Assembly: GCF_008824185.1 (NCBI RefSeq)
Contig: NZ_CP044423.1
Coordinates: 1,439,501-1,503,500, forward strand
Source of the DNA: Paracoccus pantotrophus
GTDB taxonomy: Bacteria > Pseudomonadota > Alphaproteobacteria > Rhodobacterales > Rhodobacteraceae
Length of the DNA stretch: 64,000 nucleotides
Reading direction: 5' to 3'
Below the pieces are notes generated by a model. The model was not told the origin of the DNA. It ran no database searches and saw nothing but the letters and a program-made list of their open reading frames with translations. The translations under genes and the position numbers were made by a program. Shown here piece after piece: positions 25,785 through 33,324 of the stretch; position 1 is the first letter of the stretch, and every line of letters starts with the position of its first letter.

Positions 25785-26530
25785 CAGTGCCCCCCTCCCA
25801 GATAGACGGCCTGCACCTCGTCATTGGCCTTGATGTCCTCGGGGCTGCCCTGGGCCAGGATCGCGCCGCGCACCATGACGGTGACGCGCCGGGCGATCTT
25901 CATCACCACGTCGATGTCGTGTTCGACGAAGATCAGCGTCTTGCCGGTGGCATCGACCCGTTCGGCCACCATCTCCATCAGGAAGTGGCGTTCCTTGATC
26001 GACATGCCGGCGGTGGGCTCGTCCAGCAGCAGCAGGTCCGGGTCAGCGGCCAGCGCCATGCCGAATTCCAGCCGCTTGCGGTCGCCGAGGCTCAAGTCCG
26101 CGACCGTATCCCGCGACCGTTCGGCCAGGCCCACGGTTTCCAGCATGGCGTGGGCACGGTCGATCTTTTCGGCATAGACCCGGCCCGAGAGCGAGGCCCA
26201 TTTGCCCGAAGCGATGACGTAAGCCGCCATCATGTTTTCCAGCACCGACATGTGCAGAAAGGCGCGGCTGATCTGGAAAGTGCGGCCGATCCCCCTTTTG
26301 GCCAGCCGCGCCGGCGGCAGCGCCAGGATGTTCTCGCCCTTGAAGATCATCTCGCCCTCCACCCCCGGCAGTTGCCCGGCGATGCAGGCGATGAAGGTGG
26401 ATTTCCCCGCCCCGTTCGGGCCGATCAGGGCGTGGCGTTCACCCCTGGGGATGTCGAAGGAGATGTCCTTCAGCGCGATGAAGGCACCATAGGCCTTGCG
26501 GATGTGGCGGGCGGAGAGGATCGGCTGCAT
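25784..26530 (-). CDS. LivG-like ABC transporter ATPase (branched-chain amino acid/aromatic acid type)
   Basis: A 248-residue ATPase with Walker A (GPNGAGKSTF), signature LSLGDRKRLEF, Walker B (LLLLDEPTAG) and the H-loop EHDIDV. It belongs to the LivG class that pairs with LivF beneath the LivH/LivM membrane subunits, and it is intact. In this setting the transporter probably imports an alicyclic or aromatic acid, as ABC systems of this class do near benzoate-type pathways. The start MQPILSARHI is chosen to fit the family. Confidence 0.92.
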   Translation of the reverse strand: MQPILSARHIRKAYGAFIALKDISFDIPRGERHALIGPNGAGKSTFIACIAGQLPGVEGEMIFKGENILALPPARLAKRGIGRTFQISRAFLHMSVLENMMAAYVIASGKWASLSGRVYAEKIDRAHAMLETVGLAERSRDTVADLSLGDRKRLEFGMALAADPDLLLLDEPTAGMSIKERHFLMEMVAERVDATGKTLIFVEHDIDVVMKIARRVTVMVRGAILAQGSPEDIKANDEVQAVYLGGGH

Positions 26531-27500
26531 CAGCGGATCCCCCGAGCATCGCCCGCAGCCGGGCCGAGACACCGGCGAAGCCGGCCGGGGCCACCAGGCA
26601 GATCGCCAGCAGGATCAGGCCCAGCACCAGTTCCCATTCGTGGATCACCTTCGAGACGAAGGTGGCCAGCAATTCGTAGATGATGCCGCCCCAGATACCG
26701 CCGGCAAAGCTGTTCAAGCCGCCGATGACGACCATGATCAGCCCGTCCAGCGTGATGCCCAGACCGGCATAGTCGGGGAAGGCCGCGCCATGCAGCACCG
26801 AATAAAGCGTGCCCGCGACCCCGGCGAAAAAGGCGGCGATGACGAAGGCCACCAGCTGCACCCGCCGCGCACCCAGGCCAAGCGCCTCGGCCCGGTAGCG
26901 ATCCTGCCCCACGGCGCGGATCGACAGGCCGAGCGGGGATTTCACGATCCCCCACAGCGCCAGCAGGCAGAGCGTGACCACCGCCAGCACCGCCGTCGCA
27001 TAGCCCTTTTCGGAAAGGCCAAAGCGCGGGATCATGAAACCGGTGATGCCGGTATCGCCGCCGGTGAAGTCATACCACTGGAACAGCACGGTATAGGTGA
27101 TCTGCGCGCAGGCCAGCGTCAGCATCGCGAAATAGATCTGCGTCAGCCGCACGCAGAGCGCGCCGAAGACCAGCCCGCCAAGTGCCGCGGCCAGCGGGCC
27201 GATAGCCAGCGCCAGTTCCGGCGGCACCCCGCCCCGCACAACGGCCAGGGTGAAGCCATAGGCGCCAAGGCCGAAATAGGCGGCATGGCCGAAGCTGACC
27301 ATGTGGCCGAAGCTCATCAGCAGGTTCAGCGACGAGGCGAACAGCGCCATGATCATGATCTCGGTCATCATGGTCGAGGTCGAGGTCGACGCCATCCAGT
27401 TGATCGCCAGGACCGCGGCCAGCGCCGGGACCACGAATTGCCAGCTGACGGTGGCACGGGCCACCCTGGCCCAGAGGGTTTTCAGATCCTGCGCGGTCAT
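26439..27500 (-). CDS. LivM-like ABC transporter permease, C-terminus altered by probable frameshift
   Basis: A 353-residue membrane protein with about nine to ten helices and the LivM pattern (NLLMSFGHMVSFGHAAYFG; GPLAAALGG; VIGGLNSFAGGIWG). The open frame runs 92 bases into the livG-like gene and ends in a non-family tail after SARLRAMLGG. Adding one G to the five-G run (five C at 26539-26543) would end the protein at a TGA overlapping the next ATG (26530), giving 323 residues. This is the same kind of defect as in the LivF-like gene. The start overlaps the LivH-like stop (ATGA). Confidence 0.87.
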   Translation of the reverse strand: MTAQDLKTLWARVARATVSWQFVVPALAAVLAINWMASTSTSTMMTEIMIMALFASSLNLLMSFGHMVSFGHAAYFGLGAYGFTLAVVRGGVPPELALAIGPLAAALGGLVFGALCVRLTQIYFAMLTLACAQITYTVLFQWYDFTGGDTGITGFMIPRFGLSEKGYATAVLAVVTLCLLALWGIVKSPLGLSIRAVGQDRYRAEALGLGARRVQLVAFVIAAFFAGVAGTLYSVLHGAAFPDYAGLGITLDGLIMVVIGGLNSFAGGIWGGIIYELLATFVSKVIHEWELVLGLILLAICLVAPAGFAGVSARLRAMLGGSADAADPLRPPHPQGLWCLHRAEGHLLRHPQG

Positions 27501-28369
27501 CGTGCCGGGCCTCCCTGACGGCCCATCGAGCGGGCGATGAGAACGGCGGCCATGATCAGGAAGATCAGGACCATCGACAGGCGGGGGAAATACATCACCC
27601 CGATCGCCTTGGTGACGCCGACCACCAACGCACCGGCCAAAGCGCCGTACAGGTTGCCCAGCCCCCCGATCACGCAGACGATGAAGGCCGAGACGATGAT
27701 GGTGGTGTCGAGCAGGTAATTCACCTCGCCATAGGGCGCGCTCAGCCCCCCGGCCAGACCGGCAAGAAACGCCCCGGCGGCAAAGACCGCGGTGAAGATC
27801 AGCTTCTCGTTCACGCCCAGAAGCGCGACCATGCCGCGGTCATCGGTGCCGGCGCGCAGAAGGATGCCCGCCCGGGTGAAGTAGATCACCCAGATCATCG
27901 CCAGCACCACGATGAGCCCGGCGGCAAAGATCGCGATGGGGAACAGCGGGAAATAGGTGTCGCCCACCACCAGCGCCCCCATCAGCGCATCGGGCATCTG
28001 CACCGAGACGCTGTTCGCGCCCCAGGTCATGCGCACCAGGTCGCGGATGATCAGCACCAGCGCCACGGTGACGATCAGCTGCAGGATACCATCCTTGCCG
28101 TAGATGCGGCGCAGCACAGTCGTCTCGAACAAGACGCCCAGGGCCGAGACGGCCGCCGCCGAAGCCGCCACGGCGACGAAAAACCCCCAGAGCGTGCCCG
28201 GCGCGATCAACGGCACCAGCTCATAGGTCAGGAACGCGCCCAGCATGTAGAAAGAGCCATGGGCGAAGTTGATGATGCGGGTGACGCCGAAGATCAGCGT
28301 CAGGCCCGAGGCGATCAGGAAAAGCGTCATGCCTTCCATGAGCCCATTGACGAGCTGGATCAGAACCAT
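27497..28369 (-). CDS. LivH-like ABC transporter permease
   Basis: A 290-residue hydrophobic protein with about eight helices and the LivH motifs GVTRIINFAHGSFYMLGA and VIGGLGNLYGALAGALVVG. It forms the translocation pore with the LivM-like protein. The ATG at 28369 has AGGAAA seven bases upstream, whereas the longer frame upstream is polar and unlike the family. Its stop overlaps the next gene's start. Confidence 0.92.
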   Translation of the reverse strand: MVLIQLVNGLMEGMTLFLIASGLTLIFGVTRIINFAHGSFYMLGAFLTYELVPLIAPGTLWGFFVAVAASAAAVSALGVLFETTVLRRIYGKDGILQLIVTVALVLIIRDLVRMTWGANSVSVQMPDALMGALVVGDTYFPLFPIAIFAAGLIVVLAMIWVIYFTRAGILLRAGTDDRGMVALLGVNEKLIFTAVFAAGAFLAGLAGGLSAPYGEVNYLLDTTIIVSAFIVCVIGGLGNLYGALAGALVVGVTKAIGVMYFPRLSMVLIFLIMAAVLIARSMGRQGGPAR

Positions 28370-28429
28370 CTGGATTTCCTCTGGCTGGTCCCGGCGGATC
28401 ATCCCGCCGGGACGGGTTCGCAGAGTGGC

Positions 28430-29653
28430 CTACCTGGCAGCTCCACGGGCCTGGAGGATCAGATCCTCGGCAGGCATCAGCGGCGCGCCCTCGAACTTTT
28501 CCACCTCGGTCAGGATCGGGAAATCGTAGCCCTCGACCTTGGCCGCCTTGCCGACATAGACCGGCGCGTTCATCTGGCCGTCCAGCGCGCGGATAGTCAG
28601 GCCCTTTTCGCGCAGCCCGTCGAAGCTGACCTGCGGCAGCGCGGCGATGATCGCATCGGCTTCGACGGTGCCGGCCTTTTCGGCCACGGCGGCATAGAAA
28701 TGCAGCCCGTCATAGGCATTGATCGCCCAGTCGGTCGGATATTCGCCATAGGCGGCGCGATAGGTCTCGATGAAGGCGGTTACCTCTGGCGACTGTTCCA
28801 GCGCAAAGAACGGTGCGCGGGCGATGCCATAGACGTTGTCGGCGGGCATCGAGGCGCCTTGCGATTGCAACGTGTCCACCGTCATCAGCGTCACGAGATT
28901 GGTCTTCTGGAAAAAGCCGAACCCCTGCCCCTGCTTCAGCGTCGCGCCCAGCGAGGGACCGAACAGCGGGGCGAAGACCGCATCGGGCTGCTGCGCCAGC
29001 GTGGCGGTGATATAGGGCGCCATCGCGGTCTCGCCGACCTTGGCATAGATCGGATCGGCAAAGGCGATATCGGGGCGCAGCTCCTTCAGTCGCTCGGTGA
29101 AGGCCGCGACCGAGGTATGGCCCCATTCGTAGTCGGAACCAAGCGCCGAGATCTTCTTCCATTCGGGCTTCTTCGCCACATATTCGGCCGCAGCATAGGC
29201 CTCCATCGTGGCATTGGCCTGCACCTGCCAGAAATAAGGCTGGTAGAGTTCGATATTGGCCCGCTGGGTCGAGCCGATGGCGGCATAGAACGGCACTTTC
29301 AACTCGGCCGAGACCGCGCTTTCCGCCAGCATCACCGCTGAAGAACAGACACCGGTCAACACGTCGATCCTGTCCTTGGTGATCAGGTCGCGCGCGACCT
29401 TGGCGCCCTCGTCGGGCTTGGTCTGGGTGTCGCGCACAATCAGTTCGACCGGACGGCCCAGGATGCCGCCAGCCGCGTTGATCTCCTCGGCGGCGATCTT
29501 CGCGCCGTTCAGCCCGTCCTCGGACAGGGCAGCGCAGGCCCCGGTAAGGTCGGCGGCAAAGCCGACCTTGACCGGCCCGTCCTGCGCCCCGGCAGATGTG
29601 GCCAGGGCTGCCAGCACCGCAGCGACAACGGTTTTCTTGTTCTTCTCAAGCAT
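28430..29653 (-). CDS. Periplasmic substrate-binding protein of the ABC transporter (LivJ/HbaE-like)
   Basis: A 407-residue type I periplasmic binding protein with a Sec signal (residues 1-23, LAALATSAGA) and the family N-terminus VKVGFAADLTGACAALSEDG. The ATG at 29653 follows GGGGAGGAG. It captures the substrate for the permease and ATPase subunits encoded directly downstream. It lies between badI and the permeases, so the imported compound is most likely the acid degraded by AliA/AliB/BadHI. The ligand is inferred, not read from residues. Confidence 0.9.
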   Translation of the reverse strand: MLEKNKKTVVAAVLAALATSAGAQDGPVKVGFAADLTGACAALSEDGLNGAKIAAEEINAAGGILGRPVELIVRDTQTKPDEGAKVARDLITKDRIDVLTGVCSSAVMLAESAVSAELKVPFYAAIGSTQRANIELYQPYFWQVQANATMEAYAAAEYVAKKPEWKKISALGSDYEWGHTSVAAFTERLKELRPDIAFADPIYAKVGETAMAPYITATLAQQPDAVFAPLFGPSLGATLKQGQGFGFFQKTNLVTLMTVDTLQSQGASMPADNVYGIARAPFFALEQSPEVTAFIETYRAAYGEYPTDWAINAYDGLHFYAAVAEKAGTVEADAIIAALPQVSFDGLREKGLTIRALDGQMNAPVYVGKAAKVEGYDFPILTEVEKFEGAPLMPAEDLILQARGAAR

Positions 29654-29687
29654 GAACTCCTCCCCAAGTTGCTTGATAACCATTTAT

Positions 29688-30470
29688 TTATCTTGAGAAT
29701 TTTCGGAAATCTGGCTTGCGCTTCTCCTTGAACGCAATGCCGCCTTCCTTGCTTTCTTCGGTGTCGTAGTAGAGGCTGAGCGCATACATCCCGAGCCCTG
29801 CAATGCCGCGCTGATGCTCGGTGTCGATGTTGAAGCTGCGCTTGGCGATGGCGATGGCGGTGGGCGATTTCTCCATGATCTCGGCGCACCAGCGGTCCAC
29901 CTCGGCGTCCAGCTGGTCATCGGGGACAACCGTGTTCACCAGGCCCATCGCCAGAGCCTCGGCCGCCTTGTAGCGACGACACATGTACCAGATCTCGCGC
30001 GCCTTCTTCTCGCCCACCACGCGGGCCAGGAAGGCGGTGCCGAAACCGGGATCGACCGAGCCGACCTTGGGTCCGACCTGGCCGAACTGCGCGCTTTCCG
30101 CCGCGATGGTGAAATCGCAGATCGTGCACAGCACGTTGCCGCCGCCCACGGCAAAGCCGCGCACCTTGGCGATCACCGGCTTGGGCACGTCGCGGATGAT
30201 GGAATGCAGATCCTCCATCGGCAGGCCGATGGTGCCGCGCCCGTCATACTGCCCCTCATGGGCGGATTGATCGCCGCCGGTGCAGAAAGCCCGCTCCCCG
30301 GCGCCGGTCAGCACGATAACCCCGATGGACTTGTCCCAGCCGGCCTTGTTGAAGGCGTGGATCAGTTCCTCGCAGGTCTGGCCGCGAAAGGCGTTCATCC
30401 TGTCGGGGCGGTTGATGGTGATGGTGGCGACGCCGTCCTTCACCTCATAGATGATGTCTTCATAGGTCAT
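29688..30470 (-). CDS. badI: 2-ketocyclohexanecarboxyl-CoA hydrolase
   Basis: A 260-residue crotonase-fold protein of the same length as known BadI. It carries the family-specific segments NRPDRMNAFRGQTC, FCTGGDQSAHEGQYDGRGT and GQVGPKVGSVDPGFGTAFL. Like MenB, it lacks the two hydratase glutamates and has the Asp-containing SVDPGFG loop. BadI opens the ring of 2-ketocyclohexanecarboxyl-CoA by a reverse-Claisen type hydrolysis to pimeloyl-CoA. It sits 11 bases after badH, as in other alicyclic-acid loci. This is the most diagnostic gene of the pathway. Confidence 0.93.
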   Translation of the reverse strand: MTYEDIIYEVKDGVATITINRPDRMNAFRGQTCEELIHAFNKAGWDKSIGVIVLTGAGERAFCTGGDQSAHEGQYDGRGTIGLPMEDLHSIIRDVPKPVIAKVRGFAVGGGNVLCTICDFTIAAESAQFGQVGPKVGSVDPGFGTAFLARVVGEKKAREIWYMCRRYKAAEALAMGLVNTVVPDDQLDAEVDRWCAEIMEKSPTAIAIAKRSFNIDTEHQRGIAGLGMYALSLYYDTEESKEGGIAFKEKRKPDFRKFSR

Positions 30471-30481
30471 GGCTTTCCCTT

Positions 30482-31252
30482 TCATCCGTGCATGGTCAGG
30501 CCGCCCGAGACCGAGATCACCTGACCGGTGATGAAGGCCGCGTCGTCGCTGGACAGAAACAGGATCGCGCCTGGCAGATCTTCGGGCTTGCCCAGCCGCC
30601 CCAGCGGGACAGCCTTGGCAAATGCCACGCGCAGCTTTTCCTTGTCGCCGGCCGCTTCCATGAAGTTTTCCAGCATCCCGGTTTCGGTCACGCCCGGACA
30701 GACGGTGTTGAAGGTGATGCCGTGGCGGGAATGTTCGCGCGCCAGGGTCTTCATGAAGGCGATGACCCCCGCCTTGCAGGCGCCATAGACGGATTCCCCC
30801 GACGAACCGCCCCGGCCGGCGTCCGATCCGATCGACACGATGCGTCCGCCGGCACCGCGAGCAACCATCGATTCCAGCACCGGCTTGGTGATGTTCAGCA
30901 CCGTGCGCAGGTTGATATCGATGATCTTGTTCCAAAAATCCGGGCCGGATTTCAGGAACGGCGTAAACAGATCCCAACCTGCATTGTTCACCAGCACATC
31001 GATGGGGCCGAACTCGGCCTCGACCCGGGCGACAGCGGCGGCGGAGGCATCGTAATCGATCAGGTTCACCACCATCGCAGTAGCCTCGCCTCCAACCGCG
31101 CGGATCGCTTCGACGACCTGACCGGCCGCCTCGGCACCGACATCGGCCACGACGACCCGGGCCCCCTCCTCGGCGAAGCGCAGGCAGGTGGCCGAACCGA
31201 TGCCACCACCGCCGCCAGTTACGACAACTACTTTCCCTTTCAGGCCACGCAA
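30482..31252 (-). CDS. badH: 2-hydroxycyclohexanecarboxyl-CoA dehydrogenase
   Basis: A 256-residue SDR matching BadH in length and sequence pattern: TGGGGGIGSATC cofactor loop, NNAGWD, Ser and YGACK catalytic residues, GSDAGRGGSSGE, and the tail FITGQVISVSGGLTMHG. It oxidises 2-hydroxycyclohexanecarboxyl-CoA to the 2-keto ester with NAD. The start is a TTG at 31252 (MRGLKGK), with AAGGAG six bases upstream and agreement with the family N-terminus. A longer in-frame ATG at 31384 would add 44 residues of no family similarity and would overlap the operator region. Confidence 0.92.
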   Translation of the reverse strand: MRGLKGKVVVVTGGGGGIGSATCLRFAEEGARVVVADVGAEAAGQVVEAIRAVGGEATAMVVNLIDYDASAAAVARVEAEFGPIDVLVNNAGWDLFTPFLKSGPDFWNKIIDINLRTVLNITKPVLESMVARGAGGRIVSIGSDAGRGGSSGESVYGACKAGVIAFMKTLAREHSRHGITFNTVCPGVTETGMLENFMEAAGDKEKLRVAFAKAVPLGRLGKPEDLPGAILFLSSDDAAFITGQVISVSGGLTMHG

Positions 31253-31386
31253 AGCGATCTCCTTCCTGACTTCAGGCCACAGGGTCTCGGCCAGAGAAAT
31301 CGCATTTTCTTGCGATATTTCTGTTGAATTGCCTTGTCCGAATCCCTGGACGGCCTCCCTGGCAGCATCCTGCAGCAGTCGCAAAT

Positions 31387-31404
31387 TTATGTCAATATAT
31401 TTAC
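31387..31404. promoter_or_regulatory. Candidate BadR operator 1 overlapping the badH promoter
   Basis: The sequence TTATGTCAATATATTTAC contains a 14-bp palindrome with a single mismatched pair (GTCAATATATTTAC). On the minus strand it provides TTGACA, followed after 17 bases by CAGGAT, a plausible -35/-10 pair for the badH operon. The same 18-bp pattern recurs at 33173 and 33280. Confidence 0.7.
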
Positions 31405-31463
31405 TTTATTTTGCCGCATCGGCACGGCTTGACCTTGGCCCCGACTGCGGCCAGATTGGCGGC

Positions 31464-31973
31464 ATGGCGAAAAGTGGCAGGAAAATCGGGAATCTGGGAT
31501 CGGGGCTGAGCAATCGGCTCTTTTTCCGCCTCTACCAATGCGCCAACATGTTGCACAAGACCGGCACCCGGGCGCTGGACGAGCACCACGTCACCACGCA
31601 GCAATGGGCGGTGCTGGGGGCGCTGACCCGCCCCGCCTTCGAGAACGGCGTCCCGGTGGGCGATCTGGCGGCCTTCCTGCTGGTCAGCCGGCAGAACCTG
31701 ACCGGTGTGCTGACGCGGCTGGAGGCGATGGATTACATCGAGCGCGCGGTGGACCAAAACGACAACCGCTCGCGCCTGATCCGCCTGACCGACAAGGGCC
31801 GCAGCCTGTGGGACGAGGACATGCGGCCGGTGATCTCGGATTACTACGACAAGGCGCTGCGCGGCTTCTCGACCGAGGATCGGATCCACATGATCCATTA
31901 CCTCGACAAGATGCTGCGCAATTTCAAGGATATCGACACGGAGGCCGGGCCGGACAGGAAGGCGGCGGAATAG
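31464..31973 (+). CDS. badR: MarR family regulator, BadR-like
   Basis: A 169-residue MarR-family protein with a winged helix (VGDLAAFLLVSRQNLTGVLTRLEAMDYIERAV) and flanking dimerisation helices. It diverges from badH with a 211-bp spacer that holds the palindromic site. In Rhodopseudomonas, a MarR regulator at the equivalent position represses the alicyclic-acid genes and is relieved by a CoA-thioester intermediate. The same role is inferred here. The ATG at 31464 gives the normal length; its Shine-Dalgarno is weak. Confidence 0.82.
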   Translation: MAKSGRKIGNLGSGLSNRLFFRLYQCANMLHKTGTRALDEHHVTTQQWAVLGALTRPAFENGVPVGDLAAFLLVSRQNLTGVLTRLEAMDYIERAVDQNDNRSRLIRLTDKGRSLWDEDMRPVISDYYDKALRGFSTEDRIHMIHYLDKMLRNFKDIDTEAGPDRKAAE

Positions 31974-31991
31974 CCCGCCGCCCCGGCCACG

Positions 31992-33158
31992 CTAGAGACC
32001 GGCCCGCGCCCGCGCCTCTGCCGCCATCGCCTTGGCGATGATGATCTGCTGGATCTGCGTCGTGCCCTCGTAGATGCGGAACAGCCGCGCGTCACGATAG
32101 AGCTGCTCGGCCCGGTATTCGCGGATATAGCCATTGCCGCCATGCACCTGCACGTTGCGGTCGGCGATCCGGCCCACCGCCTCCGAGGCGAACATCTTGG
32201 CGCAGGAGGCCTCGACCCCGACATCCCGGCCATCGTCGCGCTTGCGCGCCGCGTCCAGCACCATGCAGCGTGCCGCATAGGCATCGGCGCGGGAATCGGC
32301 GAACATCGCCTGCAGCAGCTGGAAATCCGCCAGCGGCCGGCCGAACTGCCGGCGCGCGACGGCATAGTCCAGCATGTCGTCGATGATCCGCTCGGCCAGG
32401 CCGACACAGGCCGCCGCGATATGCAGCCGCCCCTTGTCCAGCACCTTCATCGCCGTCTTGAACCCCTGCCCCTCGACCCCGCCGATCAACGCCGAGACCG
32501 GCACGCGGCAATCGTCCAGGATCACGTCGCAGACATGGGCGCCCTGCTGGCCCATCTTCTTTTCCGGCTTGCCCAGGGACAGGCCGGGCGTGTCACGCTC
32601 GACCGCAAAGGCCGAGACGCCGGCAGCGCCCTTCTGCCCGGGATCGGTGCGCGCCATGACGGTGAACAGCCCGGCGTGGGGGGCGTTGGTGATGAAACGC
32701 TTGGTGCCGTTCAGCACATAGAAGTCGCCGTCCCTCCGGGCCGTCGCCTTGACCGAACCGGCGTCCGAGCCGACATCCGGCTCGGTCAGCGCGAACGAGC
32801 CGATCAACTCGCCCGAGGCCAGCCGCGGCAGGTATTTCGCCTTCTGCTCGGGCGTGCCGTCAATGGCGATGCCCTGCATGCCGATGCCGACATTGGTCGC
32901 GAACATCGAGCGGAAGGCCGGCGCGGCGCGGCCGAGCTCGAAGATGGCCATGACCTCCTCCTCCATGGTCAGGCCCAGCCCGCCGTATTCCTCGGGTGCG
33001 GTCAGCCCGAACAGGCCCAGCTCACGCATGCCGGCAACGATCCGCTCGGGAATGGCGTCGGTTTCGGCAACCTCGGCCTCGGCCGGGATCAGCTGCTCGT
33101 CCACGAAGCGGCGCAAGGTCGCGCAAAGCTGCGCGAGCGTATCGGGATCCATCGCCAT
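31992..33158 (-). CDS. Acyl-CoA dehydrogenase (short/medium-chain type, possible pimeloyl-CoA dehydrogenase)
   Basis: A 388-residue acyl-CoA dehydrogenase with FAD motifs FALTEPDVGSDAGS and FITNAPHAG, and catalytic Glu364 in RIYEGTTQIQ. It converges with badR (18 bp apart) and diverges from the zinc-type dehydrogenase, sharing an intergenic region that carries two candidate BadR operators. The start at 33158 follows GGAGG. The pathway otherwise lacks an enzyme for the first oxidation of pimeloyl-CoA, so this gene is the best candidate. The chain-length preference is inferred. Confidence 0.88.
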   Translation of the reverse strand: MAMDPDTLAQLCATLRRFVDEQLIPAEAEVAETDAIPERIVAGMRELGLFGLTAPEEYGGLGLTMEEEVMAIFELGRAAPAFRSMFATNVGIGMQGIAIDGTPEQKAKYLPRLASGELIGSFALTEPDVGSDAGSVKATARRDGDFYVLNGTKRFITNAPHAGLFTVMARTDPGQKGAAGVSAFAVERDTPGLSLGKPEKKMGQQGAHVCDVILDDCRVPVSALIGGVEGQGFKTAMKVLDKGRLHIAAACVGLAERIIDDMLDYAVARRQFGRPLADFQLLQAMFADSRADAYAARCMVLDAARKRDDGRDVGVEASCAKMFASEAVGRIADRNVQVHGGNGYIREYRAEQLYRDARLFRIYEGTTQIQQIIIAKAMAAEARARAGL

Positions 33159-33172
33159 CTCATCCTCCGCAT

Positions 33173-33190
33173 TTATGACAATATATTTAT
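33173..33190. promoter_or_regulatory. Candidate BadR operator 2 upstream of the acyl-CoA dehydrogenase
   Basis: The sequence TTATGACAATATATTTAT differs from operator 1 at two of 18 positions. It lies 14 bases upstream of the dehydrogenase start, overlapping its leader, in an AT-rich island unlike the surrounding DNA. Confidence 0.65.
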
Positions 33191-33279
33191 ATATAATCTC
33201 ATGGAGAACATCCATCAAGCCAGAATTTATAAGCATTAGCTGTCAAAGTTTGTGGCGCCATATGCAACCTATTGCCATA

Positions 33280-33297
33280 TTATGACAATGCATTTAC
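33280..33297. promoter_or_regulatory. Candidate BadR operator 3 upstream of the zinc-type dehydrogenase
   Basis: The sequence TTATGACAATGCATTTAC matches operator 1 at 15 of 18 positions and has a perfect AATGCATT core. It lies 27 bases before the start of the divergent dehydrogenase gene, beside a TATTAT element. Confidence 0.65.
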
Positions 33298-33324
33298 CTT
33301 TCCGCCAGAGAGGGAGGAATCTGC

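Noticed and set aside
29674..29696. GATAA/TTATC symmetry between badI and the binding-protein gene as a fourth BadR site
   Set aside because: It fits the 18-bp pattern only with gaps, overlaps the badI stop codon and sits inside the operon, so chance in an AT-rich spot is more likely.
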